A stretch of DNA of 46,775 nucleotides from Streptomyces sp. NRRL F-5727. GTDB taxonomy: Bacteria; Actinomycetota; Actinomycetes; Streptomycetales; Streptomycetaceae. Below, one piece after another: positions 1-7,542 of this stretch. The stretch lies in the NCBI RefSeq assembly GCF_000719555.1, contig NZ_JOGX01000052.1:1-46775 (forward strand), given 5' to 3'. The translations under genes were made by a program, and so were the position numbers. The notes under the pieces were generated by a model. It was not told the DNA's origin and did not search any database. It was given only the letters and a program-made list of their open reading frames with translations. Numbering within the stretch: position 1 is the first letter of the stretch; every line of letters starts with the position of its first letter.

Positions 1-499
1 ATCGAGGGGTGGGTTGACCGGGGGCGGGTTGACGGGTGGCTTCGGGGGCGGGTTGGTGGGCTGCTCCGGGGGTGGGCTGACGGGTGGCTTCGGGGGCGAG
101 GTCCGGGCCGGTCACCGACTCGACCTCCGCGCCGATGAGGAGCGCCTCGGCGGGCAGCCCGGCGCGCAGCAGCCGGTGCAGGGTGGATCGGGGGATGCCC
201 ATGATCGGCGTACCCACCGCCCGCTCCAGCGCCGCGCCGTCCATACGGGTCAGCCAGCTGCCGCCCGGTGTGCGGGTGCCGCCGCTGTACTGGCCCCGCG
301 AGGCTTCCCGTACGCCCGCGCCGACTCCCAACGCGCCCAGGGCGCGCAGGCCGTTGGCCGCCAGGGAGATGCCCGCGCCCGCGTCGTCGAGCACGGGAGC
401 GCGTTCGACGACGGTCACGTCCCACCCGACGCGGCGCAGACCGATCGCAGCGGCCAGCCCGCCGATGCCCCCTCCGACGACCACTGCTGTGTTGCCCAT
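1..499 (-). CDS. FAD-dependent monooxygenase, N-terminal part (runs off left edge)
   Basis: The protein begins at the ATG at 499 and reads leftward out of the window, so only the first 166 residues are present. The N-terminus carries a dinucleotide-binding fingerprint (VVVGGGIGGLAAAIGLRR) followed by an acidic end of the second strand (VTVVER). This is the FAD-binding start of the PHBH-like aromatic hydroxylase/monooxygenase family. The GISLAANGLRAL stretch and the later R-S-T-L-H-R-L-L motif also match that family. From about residue 130 the frame enters an imperfect Pro/Ala/Thr/Gln-rich repeat (APEATRQP-type units) unusual for this fold. The gene is divergent from a TetR gene with two operators between them, so it is probably the repressed target. 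Substrate unknown; family confident. Confidence 0.85.
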   Translation of the reverse strand, partial: MGNTAVVVGGGIGGLAAAIGLRRVGWDVTVVERAPVLDDAGAGISLAANGLRALGALGVGAGVREASRGQYSGGTRTPGGSWLTRMDGAALERAVGTPIMGIPRSTLHRLLRAGLPAEALLIGAEVESVTGPDLAPEATRQPTPGAAHQPAPEATRQPAPGQPTPR

Positions 500-514
500 A
501 CCGAACCCTCGACT

Positions 515-530
515 TTCTACACCTGTAGAA
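515..530. promoter_or_regulatory. TetR operator copy 1
   Basis: Perfect dyad TTCTACA-CC-TGTAGAA in the 73-bp divergent gap, next to the start of the monooxygenase. A near-identical copy lies 34 bp away (centre to centre), next to the TetR start. The duplication of this dyad between a TetR gene and its divergent neighbour supports an operator pair for autoregulation and control of the monooxygenase. Confidence 0.8.
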
Positions 531-548
531 GGAGGAGGCTAACCGAAC

Positions 549-564
549 CTCTACAGGTGTAGAA
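549..564. promoter_or_regulatory. TetR operator copy 2
   Basis: CTCTACA-GG-TGTAGAA, the second copy of the dyad, with one mismatched outer base pair. It ends nine bases before the TetR ATG, just before the purine-rich ribosome binding site, so a bound repressor would block transcription of its own gene. Confidence 0.78.
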
Positions 565-572
565 AGGGGGGC

Positions 573-1133
573 ATGGTTTCCGACCGACGCGCGTTCCTCG
601 CGGACGCGGCTCTCGACGTACTCGCCGACGAAGGCATCCGCGGCCTGACCCACCGGGCGGTCGACCGCCGGGCCGGCCTGCCGTCCGGCACCACGTCGGC
701 CTACTACCGCACCCGGGCCGCGCTGCTCACCGGCCTCGTCACCCGCCTCGTCGCACGCGACCAGGCGGAACTCCAGACCGTGGCCGAGGAACTGCCGCCG
801 CTGCGCACGGTCGAGGAGCTGGTGGACGGCATGGCGCTGCTCGCCCGCCGGAGGCTCACCGGCGAGGGCCGGCGCCGCTCGCTGGCCCGTTACGCCTGCG
901 CCGTCGAGAGCGTGCGCGACCCCGAGCTGCGCGAACTGCTCGTCCCGCGCGAGAACGCCGGACGCGAGGCCGTCCGCCTGTTCCTCGCCGCGCACGGGGC
1001 CCCGGACGTGGAGACCCGTACGCACACCCTGCTGACCTGCATCGACGGCCTGGTCTTCGACCGGCTCGTCAGCGGCGGCGACGTATCACGCGAGGCGCTG
1101 GAGGGCCTGGTCGCCGCGGCCCTGCGCCGGTGA
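573..1133 (+). CDS. TetR/AcrR family transcriptional repressor
   Basis: A 186-residue protein of typical TetR length. The N-terminal helix-turn-helix spans about residues 10-50 (LADAALDVLADEGIRGLTHRAVDRRAGLPSGTTSAYYRTRAALL), where GLPSGTTSAYYRTR is the recognition helix region. The remainder is an all-helical ligand-binding domain. The ATG follows a G-rich ribosome binding site. The gene is divergent from the monooxygenase at the left edge and the intergenic gap holds two copies of a 16-bp dyad. It most likely represses both genes and is released by the monooxygenase substrate or a related compound. The ligand cannot be read from the sequence. Confidence 0.92.
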   Translation: MVSDRRAFLADAALDVLADEGIRGLTHRAVDRRAGLPSGTTSAYYRTRAALLTGLVTRLVARDQAELQTVAEELPPLRTVEELVDGMALLARRRLTGEGRRRSLARYACAVESVRDPELRELLVPRENAGREAVRLFLAAHGAPDVETRTHTLLTCIDGLVFDRLVSGGDVSREALEGLVAAALRR

Positions 1134-1173
1134 CCGCTCGCCGCCGCCACGCATCGGGCTGAGGATCAGAGGA

Positions 1174-1461
1174 TCAGCCGAGTCCGCGGTGGGCGGCCCA
1201 CATCGCCCCAGCGCGACCGGCGGCCTCGGAGACGAGGGCCGCCAGTTCGGGCTCGTCGGGGACCGGGAACGAGACGTACGCGCCCCGCCCGCCGGCCAAC
1301 GGCCGGCCGTACGCCTTCACGGCGAGGCGCCCGTCCGGGAGAAGCCGGACGTTGAGGGTGGTGAGGGTGAAGTCCTCACCGCGCCGGCTCGCCGTCCAGC
1401 GGAGCGTCTCGGGGATCGTGACGTTGATCGCCAGAGCGCTCACTTCCAGGTCGCTGCTCAT
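1174..1461 (-). CDS. Conserved hypothetical protein, 95 aa
   Basis: Small protein of alternating hydrophobic and polar residues (ALAINVTIPETLRWTASRRGEDFTLTT start region), probably mostly beta strands, with a short C-terminal helix. No signal peptide, membrane segment or recognised motif. Codon usage follows the high GC3 pattern and this frame reads better than the overlapping frames on the other strand. The start ATG overlaps the stop of an upstream open frame (ATGA at 1461-1458). That frame has no clear start and seems to be a remnant. Function unknown. Confidence 0.6.
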   Translation of the reverse strand: MSSDLEVSALAINVTIPETLRWTASRRGEDFTLTTLNVRLLPDGRLAVKAYGRPLAGGRGAYVSFPVPDEPELAALVSEAAGRAGAMWAAHRGLG

Positions 1462-1680
1462 GGACGGATGCTCTCATGCGAGCCTGCGGCGGCGTGCGCG
1501 GTGCGGCTCGTCGCGCGGGGACGCCACCGGGCCCACCGCCACGACGGACGTCCGCCGAACTCCCGGTTGTGCACCTCGATGTCGGCGTACCGCCCCTCGG
1601 TCAGGACGGTTCGCCGCCGAGGCGGAGCGCATTGCGGTGATGTTTCGGCTATCCACCCGAACAGATCGTCAATGTCCTAG
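1458..1680 (-). pseudogene. 5'-truncated reading-frame remnant
   Basis: An open frame with coding-like composition starts straight after a TAG at about 1680 (DIDDLFGWIAETSPQ then LTEGRYADIEVHNREF). Its TGA overlaps the ATG of the following gene at 1461. There is no ATG and no ribosome binding site at its 5' end; the only internal GTG is far downstream. The stop/start overlap suggests it was the 3' end of a gene translationally coupled to the 95-aa protein, whose upstream part has been lost. No family recognised; chance coding is possible. Confidence 0.3.
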
Positions 1681-1714
1681 AAGGTGATCGTTTCTGCATG
1701 TTCCCCTCCCCTTT

Positions 1715-2914
1715 GTGAACACACGTACCAGACTCGCTCTCGCGAGTGCCGCCCTGTCCGCGCTGGCCCTCACCGCTCCGACCGCGACGGCGTTCGGCTC
1801 CGTCGCCGCCGGGCCGGAGCCGGAGCCCGCGCCGCTCGTCACCGCCGCCAACGCGGTGCCCGGCAAGTACATCGTGACCCTCGACCGGACGGTCGACGCG
1901 GCCAAGGCCGCCGAGCGGCTGAACCTCAAGCCGACGTTCGTCTACGAGAAGGCCCTCAACGGGTTCGCCGTGCCGCTGACCGCGACGCAGCTGGACCTCG
2001 TCCGGAAGACGCCCGGCGTGACGTCCGTCGAGGAGGACGCGGTGACGGTCGCGCCGCCGCGGCCGTCCACCCCGGCCGGCGCCCGCAGCCCCGCCGCGTC
2101 GTGGGGCCTGGACCGGATCAACCAGCTGAACCTGCCGCTCGACAACGACTTCACCACCGAGGGCAGCGGCGCCGGCGTGACGGCGTACATCCTCGACAGC
2201 GGCATCGACTTCGCCCATGACGAGTTCGGCGGGCGCGCCACGTTCGGCTTCGACGCGATGGCCGACGGGCGGGCCGGGCAGGACTGCAACGGGCACGGCA
2301 CGCACGTGGCCGGCACGGTCGCCGGCAGCACGTACGGGGTCGCCCGCAAGGCCAGCCTGGTGAGCGTCCGCGTGCTGGGCTGCGACGGCCGGGGCTCGTA
2401 CTCGGGGATGATCGCCGGGTTCGACTGGGTCGCCCGGAACGCCCGGCAGCCGGCCGTCCTGAACGGCTCCCTGGGCGGTGACAGGTCCACCGCGCTGAAC
2501 AACGCCGCCACGGCTCTCCGCTCGGCCGGCGTGCTGCCCGTCATCGCCGCCGGCAACAGCGCCAAGGACGCCTGTACCGTCTCGCCCGCCTCGGCGGACG
2601 GCACGCTGACCGTCGCGGCCTCCAACGCGTGGGACGAGGAGACGTCCTTCTCCAACTACGGCCGGTGCGTGGAGATCTACGCCCCCGGCCAGGACATCGT
2701 GTCGGCCAAGCTCGGAGGCGGCGCCGTCGCGCTGAACGGTACGTCGATGGCCGCCCCGCACGTCGCCGGTGTCGCCGCCCTGTACAAGGCCGAACACCCG
2801 ACGGCGTCCCCGGCCGAGGTCGCCGCGTGGCTCGACGAGCAGGCGTCGAAGGACCTCCTGACCAACATCAGCACCGGCTCCCCCAACAAGCTGCTCCACA
2901 CCGGCGGCCTGTAG
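1715..2914 (+). CDS. Secreted S8 family serine protease (subtilisin/proteinase K-like)
   Basis: A 399-residue preproenzyme. Residues 1-27 form a Sec signal peptide (positive start, Ala/Leu core, TATA-F cleavage region). Residues about 48-112 are an inhibitor I9 propeptide (GKYIVTLD through SVEEDAVT). The catalytic domain follows, with Asp161 (ILDSGID), His197 (NGHGTHVAGT), the AAGNS oxyanion region at about 278-282 and Ser344 (NGTSMAAPHV). Two or more cysteine pairs are likely in the mature enzyme. The start is a GTG; no good Shine-Dalgarno lies before it (the preceding bases are C-rich), which is odd. It should be an extracellular endopeptidase activated by loss of the propeptide. A strong hairpin terminator follows. 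Confidence 0.93.
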   Translation: MNTRTRLALASAALSALALTAPTATAFGSVAAGPEPEPAPLVTAANAVPGKYIVTLDRTVDAAKAAERLNLKPTFVYEKALNGFAVPLTATQLDLVRKTPGVTSVEEDAVTVAPPRPSTPAGARSPAASWGLDRINQLNLPLDNDFTTEGSGAGVTAYILDSGIDFAHDEFGGRATFGFDAMADGRAGQDCNGHGTHVAGTVAGSTYGVARKASLVSVRVLGCDGRGSYSGMIAGFDWVARNARQPAVLNGSLGGDRSTALNNAATALRSAGVLPVIAAGNSAKDACTVSPASADGTLTVAASNAWDEETSFSNYGRCVEIYAPGQDIVSAKLGGGAVALNGTSMAAPHVAGVAALYKAEHPTASPAEVAAWLDEQASKDLLTNISTGSPNKLLHTGGL

Positions 2915-2938
2915 TCCACCGTCGCCGGGCGACACCCA

Positions 2939-2966
2939 GGGCCCAGGTCGACCGCGACCTGGGCCC
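2939..2966. terminator. Bidirectional hairpin terminator
   Basis: Perfect 12-bp stem GGGCCCAGGTCG / CGACCTGGGCCC with an ACCG loop, 24 bp after the protease stop and facing the end of the convergent regulator. No U-tract, as is common in Streptomyces. Confidence 0.85.
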
Positions 2967-3078
2967 GCGTCACCGGCTCGCGCGCCGGCGCCGTGCCGGG
3001 CCCGCGCCCACCCGCCCCCCGCCGACAGCCCGCCGAGGGGATGCCGGCCCAGGACGACGAGTCGCCATCCCGGCGGGG

Positions 3079-4035
3079 TCAGGCCGTCGGGGCGGTGCCC
3101 CGGAAGGTGCGGCGGTAGGCGAGGGGTGAGACGCCGATCGCGGCGTGCAGGTGTTCGCGGAGGGAGGTGCCGGTGGCGAAGCCGACCTGGCCGGCGATGT
3201 CGTCCACGGCGAGGTCCGTGGTCTCCAGGAGGTGCCGGGCGCGGTAGACGCGCTGCTGGATCAGCCAGCGGCCGGGGCTCGTCCCGACCTCCTCGTTGAA
3301 GCGGCGGGCGAAGGTGCGCAGGCTCATCCGGGCGTGCCCGGCGAGTTCCGTCAGCGTCAGGGGTTCGTGCAGGTTCTCCAGCGCCCACTGGCGGGTGGCC
3401 GAGGTGCCGTGCGCGGCCGCCGGGGGCACCGGGTACTCGATGTACTGGGCCTGGCCGCCGTCCCGCCACGGCGGTACGACGCAGGCCCGGGCGACGTGGT
3501 TGGCGACGGCGGCGCCGTGGTCGCGGCGTACGAGGTGCAAACAGACGTCGACGCCGGAGGCCGCGCCCGCCGAGGTGAGCACGTCCCCGTCGTCCACGAA
3601 GAGCACGTCCGGGTCCAGGGCCACCTCCGGGTACCAGGACCGGAAGACGTCGGCGACGGCCCAGTGCGTGGTGGCGGGCCGGCCGTCGAGCAGACCCGCT
3701 GCCGCCAGGACGAAGGCGCCCGTGCATATCGACACGATCCGCGCCCCGGGCCGTACGGTCGCGAGCACCTCGCCCACGTGCGGCGGCAGCTCGCGCGAGA
3801 GCCGGGAGATGTCGAAGGGCGGCAGCAGCACCGTGTCCGCCGTCGCGAGCACCTCGGGCCCGTGGCCCACCGTGACCGAGTAGTCCGCGTTCGTGGCGAC
3901 GGGGCCGCCGTCGACGGAGCAGGTCAGGACTTCGTAGCGGTCCTGGAGGGCGCCGAAGACCCGGCTCGGGATGCCCAGTTCGAAGGGGTACACCCAGTCC
4001 AGGGCGAGCACGACGACACGGTGGAGGGCGGTCAT
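3079..4035 (-). CDS. GlxA family AraC-type transcriptional regulator
   Basis: A 318-residue protein with an N-terminal DJ-1/PfpI-like domain (VVVLALDWVYPFELGIP start; SICTGAFVLAAAGLLDGRPATTHW around the 'nucleophile elbow' Cys). The C-terminal double helix-turn-helix AraC domain covers about the last 100 residues (LTELAGHARMSLRTFARRFNEEVGTSPGRWL, then DIAGQVGFATGTSLREHLHAAIGVSPLAYRRTF). I prefer the ATG at 4035. An in-frame ATG at 4065 would place the start inside an inverted repeat that looks like an operator. Divergent from an alcohol dehydrogenase-like gene, its likely target. The family includes AdpA; this is a shorter local regulator rather than AdpA itself. The inducer is unknown. Confidence 0.92.
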   Translation of the reverse strand: MTALHRVVVLALDWVYPFELGIPSRVFGALQDRYEVLTCSVDGGPVATNADYSVTVGHGPEVLATADTVLLPPFDISRLSRELPPHVGEVLATVRPGARIVSICTGAFVLAAAGLLDGRPATTHWAVADVFRSWYPEVALDPDVLFVDDGDVLTSAGAASGVDVCLHLVRRDHGAAVANHVARACVVPPWRDGGQAQYIEYPVPPAAAHGTSATRQWALENLHEPLTLTELAGHARMSLRTFARRFNEEVGTSPGRWLIQQRVYRARHLLETTDLAVDDIAGQVGFATGTSLREHLHAAIGVSPLAYRRTFRGTAPTA

Positions 4036-4054
4036 GGCACGATCCCGTCGGAAG

Positions 4055-4070
4055 ATGGCATTCATGCCAT
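4055..4070. promoter_or_regulatory. Inverted repeat, candidate GlxA-type operator
   Basis: ATGGCA-TTCA-TGCCAT lies between the divergent regulator (start 4035) and dehydrogenase (start 4107). Each arm contains TGGC, the invariant part of the AdpA-type consensus known for regulators with the same DJ-1/AraC architecture. Assignment to this regulator is inference from position. Confidence 0.55.
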
Positions 4071-4106
4071 GGTACGACCCCGGGGGCCCCGGCGAGGCTG
4101 GTGCAC

Positions 4107-5087
4107 ATGACGAACACCCTGACCAACGCCGTGACGAACGCGAACGCACCCACCATGCTCGCCATCAGCCAGGACGCCCACGGCACCCCCGAGGTGCTCA
4201 AGGAGGTCGTCGTCCCGCGGCCCGCGCCCGGCCCGAGCCAGATCCTCGTCGCCGTCCGCGCCGCCGGCGTGAACCCGACCGACTGGAAGCACCGCGCCGC
4301 CGGGCTCTTCCTGAACCGCGTGCCACTGGTCCTCGGCTGGGACGTGTCCGGCGTCGTCGAGGCCGTCGGCTTCGGCGTCACCCTGTTCAAGCCGGGCGAC
4401 GAGGTCTTCGGCATGCTGCCCTACCCGCACGGCGTCGGCTCCCACGCCGAGTACGTCACGGGCCCCGCCCGCGCCTTCGCGCGCAAGCCGGCCGGCATCG
4501 ACCACGTCCAGGCGGGCGCGCTGCCGCTCGCCGCGCTCACCGCGTACCAGGCGGTCGTCGACACGGCCGGGGTCCGCTCCGGGCAGCGCGTGCTGGTCCA
4601 CGCGGCGGCGGGCGGGGTCGGTCACCTCGCCGTGCAGATCGCGAAGGCCCGTGGCGCGTACGTCATCGGCACCGCCAGCGCCGCCAAGCACGCCTTCGTA
4701 CGCTCCCTCGGGGCGGACGAGGTCGTCGACTACCGCACCACCGACTTCCGCGAGGTCGTCGGGGACGTCGACATGGTGCTCGATCCCCTGTCCGGCGACA
4801 CCCGGGCCCGTTCGCTGGACGTGCTGCGGCCGGGCGGCCTGCTCGTGTCGCTCCTGCCGGGGACGGATCCGGACGAGGCCGCGAAGGCCGCCGCCCGCGG
4901 GGTACGCGTCGAGACCCTGCTCGTCGAGGCGGACCATGCGGGCATGAACGCCGTCGCCGACCTGGTCGCCTCCGGCGCCCTCCGCGCTCATGTCGAGGCC
5001 GTCTTCCCGCTCGCGGAGGCGGCCAAGGCGCACGCGCTCGGAGAGACGGGCCGTACGACCGGCAAGCTCGTGCTCACCGTCCCGTAG
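4107..5087 (+). CDS. NADPH-dependent MDR-family alcohol dehydrogenase / quinone oxidoreductase
   Basis: A 326-residue medium-chain reductase. The N-terminal GroES-like domain shows GVNPTDWKHRAAG and WDVSGVVEAVG; the Rossmann domain has VHAAAGGVGHLAVQIAKARGA, the NADP-binding AxGGVG motif. The cysteines and histidine of the catalytic zinc site are absent, and it has the length of zinc-independent quinone oxidoreductases. So it probably reduces enones or quinones with NADPH. An in-frame GTG at 4101 is an alternative start; ATG 4107 is better spaced from GGCGAGG. Divergent from the GlxA-type regulator, which likely controls it. Confidence 0.9.
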   Translation: MTNTLTNAVTNANAPTMLAISQDAHGTPEVLKEVVVPRPAPGPSQILVAVRAAGVNPTDWKHRAAGLFLNRVPLVLGWDVSGVVEAVGFGVTLFKPGDEVFGMLPYPHGVGSHAEYVTGPARAFARKPAGIDHVQAGALPLAALTAYQAVVDTAGVRSGQRVLVHAAAGGVGHLAVQIAKARGAYVIGTASAAKHAFVRSLGADEVVDYRTTDFREVVGDVDMVLDPLSGDTRARSLDVLRPGGLLVSLLPGTDPDEAAKAAARGVRVETLLVEADHAGMNAVADLVASGALRAHVEAVFPLAEAAKAHALGETGRTTGKLVLTVP

Positions 5088-5102
5088 CCCGATCGCGGTT
5101 CC

Positions 5103-5131
5103 GGCGGCGGTGCCCTGGTGGCCCCGCCGCC
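5103..5131. terminator. Hairpin between convergent genes
   Basis: GGCGGCG and CGCCGCC form a 7-bp stem with a 15-base loop in the 51-bp gap between the converging dehydrogenase and Lrp-type genes. It probably terminates both; the loop is longer than usual, so confidence is moderate. Confidence 0.45.
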
Positions 5132-5138
5132 CTGAGGA

Positions 5139-5591
5139 TCAGGCCCCGTCGGCGGCGAGGGGGGAGACCGGCCGTTCGAAGAAGGTCTCCAGGACCACCG
5201 TGGCCTGCGTGCCGCTGACGCCGTCGATCGCGTAGATCCGGCGCAGCACGTCCTGCAGCTGCTCGGTGGTCGCGGTCCTGACCTTCACCAGCACGGAGGC
5301 GCTGCCGGCGATGACGTGCGCCTCCACGATCTCGGGGAGCGCGGCGAAGTCCTGCGCCGAATCGCCCATCCAGGAGGTCGAGTCGACCATCACGTACGCC
5401 AGGACGGCGCTGCCCACGGCGGCCGGGTCCACCTCGACCGTGGTGCGCCGGATGACGCCGCGCTCGCGGAGCTTCCGCACCCGCTCGTGAGCGGCGCCGG
5501 CGGACAGTCCGACGGCCTGCCCCAGCGCGGCGTAGGACTGGGTGGCGTCCTGCTGGAGCCGGGCCAGCAGCGCGCGGTCGATGTGATCCAC
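5139..5591 (-). CDS. Lrp/AsnC family transcriptional regulator
   Basis: About 150 residues. The N-terminal winged helix-turn-helix (DRALLARLQQDATQSYAALGQAVGLSAGAAHERVRKL) is followed by an RAM/AsnC effector domain (VLAYVMVD to VLVKVRTATTEQLQDVLRRI), the standard two-domain layout. Two tandem GTG codons lie at 5594 and 5591. The second is chosen because GGGAG then sits four bases upstream; with the first the gap would be only one base. Divergent from an SMP-30 lactonase gene across a 107-bp gap, so it may control that gene in response to an amino acid or related small molecule. Confidence 0.9.
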   Translation of the reverse strand: MDHIDRALLARLQQDATQSYAALGQAVGLSAGAAHERVRKLRERGVIRRTTVEVDPAAVGSAVLAYVMVDSTSWMGDSAQDFAALPEIVEAHVIAGSASVLVKVRTATTEQLQDVLRRIYAIDGVSGTQATVVLETFFERPVSPLAADGA

Positions 5592-5698
5592 CACTCTCCC
5601 TTCGGCGTCTTCTTGCCGTGACCATACCTCATCTTGCAATGTTCCCCTGACGCCGATTCTTCTTCGGCGCATGGCGGTTTTCCTGAGGAGTGGATCCT

Positions 5699-6643
5699 GT
5701 GAGCAGCGAGCGCCCCGGGCTGTACGAGATGCTGGACGAGCGGTTCCGCACCGGGCGGTGCATGAACGGCGACGAGGCGCTGGAGGTCCTGTACACGGGC
5801 TGCCGCTGGGCCGAGGGGCCGATCTACGTGCCGGCCTGGCGCCAGGTGGTGTGGAGCGACATCCCCAACGACCGGATGCTGCGGTGGGACGAGGAGACCG
5901 GTTCGGTCGCCGTCTTCCGCCGCTCCGCCGGGCACACCAACGGCAACACCCTCGACCGCGAGGGCCGGCTGATCACCTGCGAGCAGGGCAACCGCCGGGT
6001 GACCCGGACCGAACACGACGGCACCGTCACCGTGCTGGCCGACCGCTGGCGGGGCAAGCGCCTCAACAGCCCGAACGACGCGACCGTGAGGTCCGACGGC
6101 TCCGTCTGGTTCTCCGACCCGGACTTCGGCATCACCAGCGACTACGAGGGGTACCGCGCGGAGAGCGAGATCGGCTCCAACAACGTGTACCGGATCGATC
6201 CGGCCACCGGCGAGGTGCGGCTGGTCGCGGACGGCTTCGGCGCGCCGAACGGGCTGGTCTTCTCTCCCGACGAGCGGCGGTTGTACGTCTCCGACACCCG
6301 AGCGGGGTTCATCCGGGTCTTCGACGTACGGGACGACGGCACCCTGTCGGACGGCGAGGTCTTCGCCCAGGCCGGGGCCCGTGAGAGGGCCCGCTTCGAC
6401 AACCTCCGCTTCGACGAGGGCGGCCGGCTCTGGGTCGCCGCGATGGACGACGGCGTGCACTGCTACGACCCCGACGGCACCCTGATCGGCCGGCTCGACG
6501 TCCCTGAGGCGGTCGCCAACATCTCCTGGGGCGGCGCGAAGCGCAACCGGCTCTTCATCGCGGCGGAGACCAGCCTGTACTCGGTGGTCATGGCGGTCAC
6601 GGGCACCCATCCGACCGGACCGGGACGGCGGCCCTGGCTGTAG
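5699..6643 (+). CDS. SMP-30/gluconolactonase/LRE family protein
   Basis: A 314-residue six-bladed beta-propeller lactonase. Metal-ligand landmarks are visible: the Glu in CRWAEGPIY, the Asn in LNSPNDATV, and a later region FDNLRFDEGGRLWVAAMDDGV. SDPDFGI and PNGLVFSPDERRLYVSDT are typical of the family. It should be a cytoplasmic divalent-metal lactonase acting on sugar or related lactones. GTG 5699 is chosen over GTG 5690 because GAGGAG at 5685-5690 would overlap the earlier codon and is eight bases from the later one. A small hairpin (5651-5669) lies in the leader. The stop codon lies in the first unit of a tandem repeat. Confidence 0.9.
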   Translation: MSSERPGLYEMLDERFRTGRCMNGDEALEVLYTGCRWAEGPIYVPAWRQVVWSDIPNDRMLRWDEETGSVAVFRRSAGHTNGNTLDREGRLITCEQGNRRVTRTEHDGTVTVLADRWRGKRLNSPNDATVRSDGSVWFSDPDFGITSDYEGYRAESEIGSNNVYRIDPATGEVRLVADGFGAPNGLVFSPDERRLYVSDTRAGFIRVFDVRDDGTLSDGEVFAQAGARERARFDNLRFDEGGRLWVAAMDDGVHCYDPDGTLIGRLDVPEAVANISWGGAKRNRLFIAAETSLYSVVMAVTGTHPTGPGRRPWL

Positions 6644-6817
6644 GCGCCTCGCCCCCGGAGCCGGGCGGGGGGCGGCGGCCCGGCCTGTAGGCCCTCACCC
6701 GCGGCGTCGGGCGGGGGGCGGCGGCCCGGGCTGCAGGCCCTCACCCGCGGCGTCGGGCGGGGGACGGCGGCCCTGGCTGCAGGCCCCTCGCCCCGGAGTC
6801 GAGCGGGGCCGGGCGCT
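6621..6817. repeat. Tandem 46-47 bp repeat, four copies, each a GC hairpin
   Basis: Four imperfect units occupy the whole gap between convergent genes. The landmark CTG-(T/C)AG-GC recurs at 6641, 6688, 6734 and 6780, giving periods of 47, 46 and 46. Each unit runs from a GGCGGCCC block to a GGGCGGGG block and can fold on itself (for example GCCCCG against CGGGGC in unit 4). Unit 1 contains the last codons and TAG of the lactonase; unit 4 abuts the LysE stop. It may act as a multiplied bidirectional terminator. Confidence 0.8.
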
Positions 6818-7440
6818 CAGACCGCCAGGCGTTCCACCAGCAGAAGGGCGCCGATGGCGATCATCATGGCTCCGCTGACGCGGGTGACGGCCCGGGCGGC
6901 CGAGGGGCGGGAGCCGAGGACGGTACGGGCCAGGACGGCGACGGCGAGGTAGACGACGGCGCAGGCGGTCAGGTGCACGGTGCTGAGCAGCCCGGTCTGC
7001 GCGGCGACCGGCCAGCCGGTCACGGGGTCGATGAACTGCGGGAAGAGCGAGAAGTACAGCAGCAGCGCCTTGGGGTTGAGGCCGCTGGTCCCCGCCCCCT
7101 TGAGCAGGACCCGCAGCGGGGAGGCGTCCGTCCCGTCCCCCGCCCCCGCCGCGGGGGCCGCGGCCGGCTGGCGCAGGAGGCCCCAGCCGAGCCACAGCAG
7201 GTAGCCGGCGCCGGCGACCGTCAGGGCGGTGAGCGCGGCCGGGGAGCTCGCCACGATCACGGCGAGGCCGGCGACGGCCACCAGCGCGTACGCCGCGTGG
7301 CCGGTGAGCAGGCCCGCGACCGCCGGGACGACCGAGCGGTCGCGCAGGCCGGCGGAGATGGCGTACGCCCAGTCGGCGCCCGGGGTGACCACCAGGAGCA
7401 GGTCCACCGCCAGGAAGGCCGCCAGCGTCGTCGTGTCCAT
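6817..7440 (-). CDS. LysE/RhtB family amino-acid exporter
   Basis: A 207-residue integral membrane protein with the family signature near the N-terminus (LLVVTPGADWAYAISAGLRDRS) and about six hydrophobic segments. GLNPKALLLYFSLFPQF is the second conserved motif. It exports amino acids or derivatives across the cell membrane. The ATG at 7440 follows a GAGGGA ribosome binding site. Divergent from an Lrp/AsnC gene, the classic arrangement for LysE exporters. A Pro/Ala/Gly-rich cytoplasmic loop (about residues 100-115) is somewhat expanded. Confidence 0.92.
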   Translation of the reverse strand: MDTTTLAAFLAVDLLLVVTPGADWAYAISAGLRDRSVVPAVAGLLTGHAAYALVAVAGLAVIVASSPAALTALTVAGAGYLLWLGWGLLRQPAAAPAAGAGDGTDASPLRVLLKGAGTSGLNPKALLLYFSLFPQFIDPVTGWPVAAQTGLLSTVHLTACAVVYLAVAVLARTVLGSRPSAARAVTRVSGAMMIAIGALLLVERLAV

Positions 7441-7542
7441 CGTTCGTTTGTTCCCTCTCGCACTTCTTGTTCCGGGAGGGAAGGGTAGGCGGGATTCGCC
7501 CGAAGATGTTTGCGCCTTTCCCCCTCGATCGCGGGGTTCGGG

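Noticed and set aside
1189..1680. Plus-strand ORF of 163 codons
   Set aside because: Reads antisense to the 95-aa gene with poorer composition and no ribosome binding site.
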